From the NCBI GenBank assembly GCA_006538405.1, contig BJKQ01000006.1:310001-374000 (forward strand): DNA of 64,000 bases. The letters are read 5' to 3'. The position numbers and the translations under genes are program-made. This document shows positions 1 to 9,298 of the stretch, piece by piece. The notes below the pieces were generated by a model, which saw only the letters and a program-made list of their open reading frames with translations, ran no database searches and had not been told where the DNA came from. Within the stretch, counting starts at the first letter, position 1. Each line of letters starts with the position of its first letter. Source of the stretch: Hansfordia pulvinata. Taxonomy: Eukaryota; Ascomycota; Sordariomycetes; Xylariales.

Positions 1-113
1 AGTCGCAAGGAGAAGACCTCAAGATTCAGGACGAGCAGGGAACAGAGAACACAGAGCTCGAAAGCGTCGAGCGAACGGACCGGTTCCCCCTCTGTGCCCG
101 CCTGGTCCCTGCA

Positions 114-176
114 CTGTCCTGCCCTGCCCTGTCCTGCCCTGCCCTGTCCTGCCCTGCCCTGTCCCTGCCCTGCCCC
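114..176. repeat. 15-bp minisatellite, CTGTCCTGCCCTGCC unit
   Basis: About four copies of a 15-bp unit in direct orientation, the last one slightly altered by an extra C. Related CCTGT/AGGTC pentamers recur at 712-749 and 1157-1182, so the same core has expanded three times within about 1 kb. No function is visible. Confidence 0.85.
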
Positions 177-711
177 ATTTCCACCCTTCCCTGCAGTGCC
201 CTGTCTCGCCCTGCCCTGTCATCCCTCCCGTGCCATGCTGCTTTCGACCTATGGCTGCCCCATCTAAATACCCATTGCCCGTGCCAGCGCTGCTCATAGC
301 GCGTCCCTCGTGTGCGTAGCGCTGCGCACGCGGCCGGTACTCCGTACGGCTTCTCAGTAGCCCCATGGACGGCGTGCTCGTCCTGCGCGTGCTCGGCTGG
401 CGTACCGTCCATGTCCTGGAGCGGGCTTTGGAGGTGCCCGCGCCAGGGGCCTGTGACCGCGAGCTACCGGGCGCAGTACCGCCCTCGACGATCGATGGCG
501 CCGCGCCGCACCGTGCCCCCCGAGAGCCAGGCACGCGTACTCGCTGGCTCGCGCGTGCGGGCGGATATGTACCTACCTGCCTAGGTAATAAGCCAAGGTC
601 GGGCCAGGTACGACTACCATGGACTATGGACCATGGCAGGGCAGCGGACGGCAGCGCAGGGCATGGCCGGGGCCAACTAACCAAGATCAGGTGGACTGCT
701 CAGGACTGGTC

Positions 712-749
712 CGGTCAGGTAAGGTCAGGTCAGGTCAGGTCAGGTCAGG
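712..749. repeat. AGGTC pentanucleotide repeat
   Basis: Six to seven near-perfect copies of GGTCA/AGGTC in a row, upstream of the transcription-factor gene. Confidence 0.85.
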
Positions 750-1156
750 CATGTACGGCTACCTTAGGCGGACAGAGGTATGTGTATCCAGTCTTGCCTG
801 CCTCTCCCATAAGCCGAGCTGCCTTAGCGGGCCCGGCATCTGCACGGGCTAAATGGTGGTATGCGGTCCCAGAGGCGCACCCTTGTTAACTGGCCCTCCT
901 CCGACCCCAATCGCTGATATTAAAGTTGCACAAGCCCTTTCATGGTCACAGACGACATTGTTCTTGTTGCTGGTTTTCCTCTCCCGCCAAGCTACAAACC
1001 GCCAACGACACCCCGCCGCCCCCCAAGAGGCACAAGACCGCCGGGTTCCTCTCGCCACCTCGCCTTGCAACACTCGACGGCTTCTCCCTCAGCTGCAGCC
1101 TCTCGCGCCGCCCTCCTGGTTGGTCTGGTTCTGGTGTCACTCGACTCTGCCACGGG

Positions 1157-1182
1157 CCCTGTCCTGTCCTGTCCTGTCCTGT
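1157..1182. repeat. CCTGT pentanucleotide repeat
   Basis: About five copies of CCTGT. It shares its core with the 15-bp minisatellite at 114-176. Confidence 0.8.
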
Positions 1183-1549
1183 ATCTCTCCGCCGTTGCCA
1201 CTTGGCCCTCCTCACCTAAGACTCTTGTCTACGCGCCGCCGTGTCGTATCACCGGACTCGACTCTCTCTCGCCACGTCCAGTGTCACTCCCAGCTTCCGT
1301 GTCACATGCGGGCTCACCACGCCGTCAGAAGGCTTGCTTCCGCTCGAATCATCTGCCCGTCTTGTTATAGCGCCACCTTGACGAAGAATACTCGCCTACC
1401 TAATTTAAATACTCCCCCTGGGAACTAACATTGCGCCATCCGGAGCCGTCTCTTCAGCAATTCCATCTGCGCGGCTAAACATCTCTCGCCACCTTGGGGG
1501 AGATCCCACTCTCCACTCACCTCCAGTCACCCAGAGTCACATTTTACGC

Positions 1550-1615
1550 ATGTTCGTGAAGACAAGAATGCGCGAGTCTCCTGAGAGCCTAGTTGCCCAC
1601 GGAGTTCTGCCCTGA
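1550..1615 (+). promoter_or_regulatory. possible upstream ORF (21 codons) in the leader
   Basis: ATG at 1550, stop TGA at 1613-1615, ending 80 nt before the ATG at 1696. If the transcript starts upstream of 1550, this uORF would precede the main frame and could damp its translation. The transcription start is not known from the sequence, so this is inference. Confidence 0.3.
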
Positions 1616-1695
1616 TCATTCAGCAATTTTGTTGGATGCTCGAAATCCCACTCCACTTCTGCACAGCTCAGCGCTCGCTGTTCTAGCTGGTATCC

Positions 1696-3719
1696 ATGCA
1701 ACGCCAAAGACAGACCCAGGAGCCCGATCATATCACGCTCGGTCAACGTCGGGGCATCTTCGACCTAGCCCGTTTCTCCCTCGACCTTGCTGAGGGAAGA
1801 GACGAGCAACAAGGTGCTGCTCTGACGCGAGCTTACCCCTCTCCTCCCATGTCAGGCTCGCCACCGCTCCCGCCCAAGCCAACGCAAGAGGCCGGTGGTA
1901 GGAGCTCGGAGGGCTCTCAAGCTCTTGGGCAAGACTTCTACGCCAGAAGCACAGCAGTTCACCCGCAGGACTACAGGCCCCAGCCGCCCACTTACCCGCC
2001 GTTGGGTCCGCCAATGATGGCTACGCAAGTTCATCAGCAGCCGCTCCCGGCGCCCCCCTACGGCTACCGCGGCCACGAGGACCACACAGCTAGACACTCG
2101 CCTTTCATGTCCCACGCCTCCCATGGCATTCACCATCCTCATTACCAACCTATGCCCCGTCCTATGACTCAACCCGGGCCTTCATACCCGCCCAGCGCAC
2201 CGCCGGGAAGTTCAGACAGCCGTGGGTCTGCTTCCCCGAAATCACAGAGGAAGACGAAAGGTCATGTTGCTTCTGCTTGCGTGCCGTGTAAGCGGGCTCA
2301 CCTTAGGTATGTTGAATCCCACTCGAAGAAGAGCCACGTGGACTTTTGTGCTAACCTTACCCAGATGTGACGGTATGCATTCCCCTTTTTGCCACTTTTT
2401 CGTCACGATAGTTTTCGCCCGGGAGTTTTTGCTTGGGAAATTCTCCGTCTCCTTGCACGCCAGGAATCAACCCGAAGAATATCCTACGTTGTGTTGAATC
2501 CATGATACCTGACTGGAAACTGACTGACCGACCAAACAGCTCAACGGCCTTGCTCGCGTTGTATGAGTAATGGGAAGGAGGATACGTGCGTGGATGTTCA
2601 ACACAAAAAGCGGGGGAGGCCTAGGTTACGCGACGACAAGGAATCGCGCTTCGAAGCTGGACGATTTGCGCAACCTATTGATCAGTCCATGCGCCGCCCC
2701 GCCACTCTGTTCTCTCCAGCCAGTACGTCTTCGACGCCTTTCGACGACCCTCTCCGCCGGAGTCAGTCGTATAGGGTGATCAAGTCTCAGCCATCCGAGC
2801 GCGCGCCTCCACGATTCCCCGAGTATGGATCGGCTGCCGATGCCAACGCCTATCCACCTCCGCTGGCCATCCCGAATCGAGCTCCCGAGCCCGTAGCTTT
2901 CTTGACAATGGAGATGGAGATTGTGAACGCGTCGGGTCCGTTCTTCGAAGGAATCGGCTCGCAGCAGATTCTTGGGCGGAGGCTCGGAGATATCGTCGCC
3001 TTTGAAGACAGAGGCCGAGTCGCGGGCCTCCAGAGGTCCATGCAGGAGGAACGAACGCGGAAAGAGCCGAACTACCTGCCGCCCATCTTTGAAAGACAGG
3101 ACGCCGAGAGAATCCTCCATGGGTTGCCGTTCAGCTTGGAGGTCATTTCGAGGTTCCGCATGGATTTCCAGGACGTCCTGACATTCGCCACGTCGGACGG
3201 CCAACAACGGCAGTGTCACATCCGCGTGGGCTTGTGCAAGGAGGGATCGATCTACTTCATCACCTTGCTGCTGTATTCGCCCCGCGGGCCGCGCCGCAGA
3301 CTGCGCCTCACCCTTACTCCCGAGACCACCCTCCCGTGTTCCACCCCCAAGGCTTCTCGCAACTGACGCCTATTTCGGCTTCGTACGAGCAGCCCAGGCC
3401 CCGAACCGGGGGCTCGCCACACGAGGCATCGTTTGCCGCCCGGCCGCCAGGCCCTCCGCGGCCAGCGCCTGGGCTCAGCCCTGGCCCGAGCCCGCCGATT
3501 GCCTCCTATTCGCCATCACCCGGAATGCGACTTGAGCGTGCTGGCGAGGCGTCATACAGCGTGCCCCGAAGCGAACTGGGAGACCCCGGTCGCGCTCCCA
3601 AGTTCGACTATCAGCTACCTCCTATCCGCCATCACGAACAACCCGATTCATCGAGACCTCGCGAAAGAAGTGGCCGGGTCGATATTGGCGGACTCATCGA
3701 CAAGCCGGACCCGCAGTGA
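1696..3719 (+). CDS. PAS-domain Zn2Cys6 transcription factor (apparent frameshift)
   Basis: Probable nuclear DNA-binding regulator. I read three exons: 1696-2306, an 8-nt micro-exon 2365-2372, and 2540-3719. Splicing joins the zinc cluster: cysteines at about residues 195, 198, 205, 211, 214 and 223 (C-x2-C-x6-C-x5-C-x2-C-x8-C), followed by a basic KKRGRPRLRD stretch (about 229-239) like the arm that contacts DNA. A PAS-like region follows (about 325-453, from VAFLTMEME to YFITLLLYS). The N-terminal 190 residues and the tail are rich in Pro, Ser, His and Tyr. The frame breaks near 3273-3300: the tail continues in another frame to a stop at 3717-3719. One extra base would make the spliced CDS exactly 600 codons. 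An intron at 3273-3397 (GTATTC donor, CTGAC branch, CCCAG acceptor) is an alternative. The start at 1696 follows an in-frame stop; 1849 is a second candidate. Targets are unknown. Confidence 0.85.
2307..2539 (+). other. two introns flanking an 8-nt micro-exon
   Basis: Intron 1 is 2307-2364 (GTATGT donor, CTAAC branch at about 2351, CCAG acceptor). The exon 2365-2372 is only 8 nt. Intron 2 is 2373-2539 (GTATGC donor, CTGAC near the 3' end, ACAG acceptor). The micro-exon supplies the third cysteine of the zinc cluster, so skipping it would remove a metal ligand and shift the frame. Confidence 0.85.
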
Positions 3720-5502
3720 GGCACCAGAAGCAGCCGACCTACTGAGCAAGCCTCGATGCACAAGGACGGACGACCTTGATGGTTCAGCTACCTATTATGC
3801 TGGGCCAGGCATTCGTCCGTTCGAAGGAGTTTCGTTTCCTTTCCGTCATCCAATACCCCGGGACTTTTGTGTACGTTTCGAATTGTATCCGGCCGCGACA
3901 GCTCTGTCTACGACGAGTTCACACACCGTTGCCCTGCACAGCAATCCGATCATCTGTTTTACATCCTTGTCTTCCAGCATCGCCGGTCATGATAATACGG
4001 TTTTCCTTCGCTTTTGACTATCACCAGCATTATTGCGCCGGCGTTTTGGGTTTTCAGCGTTTCCAGGGTTGATTGAACTTGTCCGTCATCATCTGCATGG
4101 GTTTCTGGTTCGATGCTGTTCATGTTTCTATGCGATGATTTCCACAAAGGGTCTCCCGCGACTAAATAGAGAGAGCGGCGGGAGGGGGGGGCGCTTTAAC
4201 GCGCATCGTCGTTGAGCAGAGGGGTTTAAGTAGAGGAGGCAACCCATGGGCGGAGGGTGTACGAGAGAGCATTTTGCGAGGTGGCACGCCTGACCGTGCC
4301 TGTTTTGGTCCCTCTTGTACGAACAGTAATAGAAATGCTCAGGTCGGCCGCGTGCCGGCCCCCCTTTGGTATCTATCACACGTCTGCTACGCGATCTTCT
4401 ACATGCCTTGTCTAAGTGCTACGGGGTTGCCATAAGAGCCACGACACGATGCAGTGCACTTATTCCAGGGAACTGATGATGACAGTATATTAAGAGCCTT
4501 GCGGCCTGCTATCGGTGTCGTCTTGGGTGCCGCCCTGTTCGGGCCTATGCCCGAGCCCTCGGGTTACGGGGGTGAGGGCCTTGCGTTTGGTGCACTGCCG
4601 CGCGGTGGGGTCAACCTTCTTTCGCTCTGTGAGCCATTGCTGATGATGTTGCTTTTGGATAAGACTGGTTGATAGAGTCGCTGTATTGGGTTGTCGGTGA
4701 TGACTCTTCCGTCTCATCCCTTGGCCGCACAGGGCGGGGGGTGACAGGGCATGCGGGCGATGGATCACAGGACCGTGGAGTAGGCCGAGGATGGCCACGG
4801 CGCCTGGCCTAGGGTTTAACACCGGAGGCAAAGGCGTGCTCTTTTGAATAGGAATCGTCGTTTGTGTATGTTCCCTTCGAAGAACAGGGCCAAGGGCATC
4901 CCCAAGATGCTGCCCCATCACCTTTGTCGACCTCCCGCAGCGCGGGCCTGGCCGCACAGGGCGGCGGGGCCTCGAGTTATGCTCCTCGAGGCCCCCTCGT
5001 CTGTTGGTCCGCCGTCTCGACCGGAGCTGCCGCCAGCTCGTCCCCCGACGTGCTCGCCGAGCTTGGGCTTGATGGCGGCTCCTGACGAGGTGCTGAGCCG
5101 TGGCTCTGCTGCGGGTGGGGGACCACCGCAGGCGCGGGTGGGGAGCCACCGCAGGCACGGGCTGGCCGACCGGGCCGCTCCTCGCCGACGCACGTGTCAG
5201 GCGGCAGGGCGGCACGTCCTGTGCAGGCGGGCTCTTTCCGGGCTCATAAAACGAAACAGACAAGGGGCAGGGCACGCGAGATGGAGGATGAGCGAGGAGA
5301 GACGAAGAACTGCGGGCCAGCGCTGGAAAGATGGCAAGCGGGCGGGCAGCTGTCGACTCATCCTCTGGCCTCCCCCATCCACGGTACCTCGAGCCGCAGC
5401 GGACCAGCCGGCTGGGCGAGGGCGGGAGAGGGGGAGGGTCACTCTCCTGACCGTGTGAAGGGAAGTGTCTGAGAAGAAGGAGACTGGGTTATGCTGGGGC
5501 TG

Positions 5503-5521
5503 GTGATGATGATGATGATGG
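5503..5521. repeat. GAT trinucleotide repeat
   Basis: Six copies of GAT in a row; outside any supported gene. Confidence 0.8.
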
Positions 5522-6780
5522 GAGAAGAAGAAGCGAGCAGGAGAGTCAACTAGCGAGAGCGGGGGTTCTTATAGACGTAAGGTCGGGTACGCGGACCGCC
5601 CCGGACGGATCACAAGGTGAAGACAAAGGGGGGTTGACTGACGAGCGCCTGGCTTGGAGCCTTGTTGGCTGGCGATGAAGTCTGTCACGTCATTGTATTG
5701 ACTGGGCTGCAACGTCGGTATCGGGATCACAGAGGGCGCGAAGCGGGGTTCGGCAGACCTCATTGGCGACGCCGGGTGCGCGTTACACAGGGTGCTCCTT
5801 CGACTGTTGGTACATGGCTCCTTTGTCGTGGCTTATCGAGTAATGAGGCGGGCGGAACCTGGGAAGGGACAATCGGAAGACAGGAACTTGAGTTGGAGAG
5901 ACGGCCGTGCAGGTTAGAGCAAGGAAGGGCAGTGGTGGTCAGACGGTCAAGGAGAGAATATGATTGTCAGTGGTGCGAGAACCATTGCAGAATGTAATAT
6001 CGTATTTTGAATTTGCCGAGCGGAACAACCGTGGGTAATCACTGCGTCTGGAGATGTTCGTATCTTTACCAGGCAGCCTTTCAGATGACCTTACTGGAGC
6101 GCCATCGTGTTGGCTCTTTAATTGGGGTGGTTTCCTGAGCAAAGCCGAAGGCAGCGAGAAGCAGCAAGAGTCTACCACGTGATGTGAGCAGGTTGGGAGG
6201 GCCAAGATACCAGACAGGCCGGTACGACAAGGTGTTTACCTAGGCATTAGAGAGGAGCCGAAGAACGCGCGCAACCAAGATTGGTGTGCGAGTAACAGAG
6301 TGGACAGATTGTTATTGTGCGAGGGCTTCAAAACCCAGGATGCTCGGTCCGTCTCATTACATGTATCTCAAAATCGATCTTCCACCCAACTTACAACCTC
6401 TGTGAGGTCTGAGCTACGACTGATGGTGCATCGTTTAGTGTACAATCGAGCCTGAATGAAGGCATAGACATCCACAGATCTAATCCACGGCTATGAACAT
6501 TTTACGAACAATACATGTGAAAAAAGCCCCAACCCACTGCCCTTCCCGCCCCAAGCAGCGTCTGCTACTTCCCGATTGAGAATTTCCCACGCTCGCAGGT
6601 TCATCGAAAAGCGCGATCATCCTCGTGTAAAGATGTCAATCTTTGACTTCTTCCGTACGGGCCACAAGAAGCCGTCAGTCATCATCCAACCTTTTTCGAG
6701 GGTAAACGAGAGGAGGAGCGAGTTGATAGATCAGCCTACCTTCTCTGTTAAAAGACCATGTGATGATGATAATGGACCAT

Positions 6781-6845
6781 CATTGGTAATTTCTTGGTTG
6801 TAACATTGGTAATTTTGGTTGCCGTAACATTGGTAACTTTGGTGG
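6781..6845. repeat. three-copy imperfect 23-24 bp direct repeat
   Basis: Units begin at 6781, 6804 and 6828, each opening with CATTGGTAA followed by a T-rich stretch and TTGGT. The third copy is shortened. AT-rich compared with the rest of the window. Function unknown. Confidence 0.7.
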
Positions 6846-7495
6846 TCGATCTCGTGTGGTGCGGAGGCAGATTGAAAAAGAATAGAAAAAAAAGATGAAG
6901 TAATGCAATTGAGTCGGATCGCGGTTGCGCACACATCGTGTATTGCGCTCCATCTTCTTTACGTAGGAGCGCAGGGACGGCCTGCTGGTAACGGCGTTGT
7001 CGCACGCCTTGGCCAGTGTTGGCCGCGTTAACGGATCAAGAGCATCGGTCAGCACGACGATGCTTCGAGTGGAAAAGAGGGATGTTAGAAATTTGAACCA
7101 CTTTACCGGATACCCTTTGAATCGTCGGCCAGGGTCCTTTCCGTCTGTGTCCGTCTAGCGTCGCATTCTTCGTCGCCCATTCTTATTTAGCAATTGATGA
7201 CCATGATTGTACTAGGGTTTCGATGGTGAGAGGACGGACTGACAGTCATGTCATCGGGTCTCTTTGGGCGCCAAGCTGCTCTTGAGCGTTCCATCTCGTG
7301 AGAGTCGTTGCTTCGGTGATGCCTCGGACTCACTTGCGCATAGAGATGGATGAATGGGCAAGTCTCTAGTGGCCACGCAGAAACATCCCCGGCGACGAAG
7401 GAGCATCCCGGCTTTTTGTGAGAACGAAAACGACTTGCGGCATCTCCTGGTACGCCGGTGCTTTGGGGCCTTCACTGCTGGCACTCGCACTCGCC

Positions 7496-8560
7496 TCAGT
7501 CGCCTCCGCCCTTGGCCAAGTCCCCGCTGACGAAGACGACGAGCACGGCCGCGTAGGCGGCGCAAGCACCGAAGATCTCGGCCTTACGGGCGCTGGTGAT
7601 GAAGGCCAAGCTGCCGGCGAACAGGCTAGTGAAGAGTGCAATGAGGCCCAGGGTCGCGGCCGGCTGGTTCGCCGAGGTGTCGTAGAGCACGAAGATGGGA
7701 AGGAGGAGGAGGCCGGCGGCGATGAGCACTGTCACGACGGTGGTGGAGAAGGCTATGCGCCGCATCGAGTACAAGCGTATGTGGCCGCTTGAGAGGTGCG
7801 TCACGGGGCGACCGCGGTGCTCGTAGCGCGGCAGCAGGCTTGCGGGCTCCTCGACGCGGAAAAGCCAAGAGCCGTACCTTTTCAGCAGGTAAGTGAGAAG
7901 GTCGGAGGACGGCTCCTGACTCAGAGAGAGATAGTCGGACGCGCGGACCTGGGCAGAGCTGAGGCCGCGTGGATAGAGTTCGCGGCTGGCGCCGGCGAGG
8001 GTCACGTAGGTTTCCGTGTTCGGGAACGAGGCAGTGGTCCTTTGGTGGAAAAAGGAGGAGAGGGTTTTCATGGAGAGATGGGATGGTTGCTCAAGGGAAA
8101 GCACCTGCGACTGCTGGAGCAAAGCTTCTCTGTATTCTTTCAGGGTCCTCCGGATGTCCATGGCAAGCCTCCTTCTCTTGTGGAAGCGGTCCGTCGGCGC
8201 AGGCGAGATAGCCCCCGATGTACTTCCGTCGTCGGACGCATCACCGACACTGCCGGCGGCGGCGGCAGCGGCCTGGTCGAAGACTTGCCAGTCCTGGGCG
8301 TGGTCGCGGATTTCCTGGACCAGCTCGTCTTTGAGGGGGTCTTCAATGTCGAGGGCATCTTCCATGTCGTACTGGTTCTGCAGGTCTTCGAGATGGGCCA
8401 GCTCACTCTGATAGTAGAGCAGATCGCGGGCTGCGAGCCGGTCGAAACGCCGGTAGACGTGGGTGCTGCGGTCTGGGTCGCCGGCGACAAAGTCGGCCAG
8501 GGAGCCGAAGCCGGTGACATAGTGAAGGCCGACTTCTCCCTTCTCCTCGTCCGTCGCCAT
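7496..8560 (-). CDS. DUF6594-like integral membrane protein
   Basis: Single-exon frame of 354 residues. The N-terminal two thirds is soluble and helical: it opens with GFGSLADFVAGDPD, then has a YYQSELAHLEDLQ segment and a DYLSLSQEPSSDLLTYLLKR stretch. The C-terminal 90 residues carry three hydrophobic helices (about residues 272-292, 303-322 and 330-346), with an Ala-rich last helix. This order (charged helical domain, then three closely spaced C-terminal membrane spans) is what I know of the fungal DUF6594 family, which has no established function. An Ala run and a KRRR patch lie in the middle. It is divergently placed from the retropepsin-like gene across about 740 bp. The start is the first ATG of the frame and fits the family N terminus. 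Confidence 0.8.
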   Translation of the reverse strand: MATDEEKGEVGLHYVTGFGSLADFVAGDPDRSTHVYRRFDRLAARDLLYYQSELAHLEDLQNQYDMEDALDIEDPLKDELVQEIRDHAQDWQVFDQAAAAAAGSVGDASDDGSTSGAISPAPTDRFHKRRRLAMDIRRTLKEYREALLQQSQVLSLEQPSHLSMKTLSSFFHQRTTASFPNTETYVTLAGASRELYPRGLSSAQVRASDYLSLSQEPSSDLLTYLLKRYGSWLFRVEEPASLLPRYEHRGRPVTHLSSGHIRLYSMRRIAFSTTVVTVLIAAGLLLLPIFVLYDTSANQPAATLGLIALFTSLFAGSLAFITSARKAEIFGACAAYAAVLVVFVSGDLAKGGGD

Positions 8561-9298
8561 GCGCGATGGTGGTGCTGGCGCGCGGAGGGGTGGATTGACA
8601 GCATTGAAGGCTTGCTCGGTGGGTTGCTTGCTTGTTGCTCATTCCGCGGCGTAGGTAGGTAGGCGATCTGACCGCCGGGACGAGAGGAGGAAGCCCTCTT
8701 CTCGCACGATCGATGCCCATCGGGCCCCGGATGCACTGCGCCCCCTCGCGTGAAGTCGGCCCAACAAGGCATCCTCCTCGGCGCCCACTCAGCATCGAGA
8801 GCACTGCGAGTTCGAGTTAGGTCCTGGCCCGCCTGGGACATCCAACGATCTATACCGGTTTCTCATCGACGCCACGTCGCCTGCAGCTGATACTCGGCCA
8901 AAGAGAGCGCCGAAAGACTGTCGCCTGCTGCACGGGGCGGGTGGCTGAGTGGCCTCGATTGGCTTGGCAGGCGTGGCAGGGCTGACAGAACTCCCTGCTT
9001 CCTGCCAGGCGCCGACAGTCCCATCACTCGCTACATGTACGTTATGTAGGTTTGTACTTGTTGGGTACGGTAAGTGCCTACCTTAAATATGCCTCACACA
9101 TAATATGTTAGGCAGGAAGGTCCTTCCGGTTCCCCTCCAGGCTCCTCCATCAAAACCCAGGCGTTGGCCACGGTCCATCCCAGGCACATTCTAGCAGCAA
9201 CACAGCCGTCCATTACGCCCTTCCCTCATCACATTCCCAACCTACTCACCGTTCCTCACGGCTGCTAATGAACCAAGCCTGAATCAGCCTACATTATC
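8561..9298. other. divergent intergenic region
   Basis: Shared upstream region of the DUF6594-like gene (-) and the retropepsin-like gene (+). It contains TAGGTAGGTAGG at about 8651 and further TACCT/TAGGT words around 9040-9120. No ORF of note. Confidence 0.6.

Larger units (their letters stand above)
1..1695. other. intergenic/upstream region of the PAS zinc-cluster gene
   Basis: No supported gene. Open frames here (for example 853-1428) lack conserved motifs and lie in C-rich low-complexity sequence. The stretch holds three short tandem repeats built on a CCTGT/CAGGT-like core (listed separately). The last 260 bases are pyrimidine-rich and look like the promoter and leader of the downstream regulator. 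A 21-codon upstream ORF (1550-1615) lies in that leader, and an in-frame TAG at 1684 stands just before the chosen ATG at 1696. Confidence 0.6.
3720..7495. other. long intergenic region
   Basis: 3.8 kb with no gene I can defend. Frames around 4490-5560 are GC-rich, open on both strands and low in complexity; none shows a domain or consistent codon use across a start and stop. A GAT run lies at 5503-5521, a three-copy repeat at 6781-6845, and the part 6850-7250 is relatively AT-rich. It separates the 3' ends of two convergent genes, so it is unlikely to be promoter for either. Confidence 0.5.

Noticed and set aside
853..1428. 191-codon plus-strand frame upstream of the transcription factor
   Set aside because: Pro/Ser/Leu-rich product of pyrimidine-rich leader sequence; overlaps other open frames and a CCTGT repeat.
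4490..5275. 261-codon minus-strand frame, with frames 4844-5458 (+) and 4918-5193 (-)
   Set aside because: Overlapping frames on both strands in GC-rich sequence, Arg/Pro-rich, no domain, no consistent codon periodicity.
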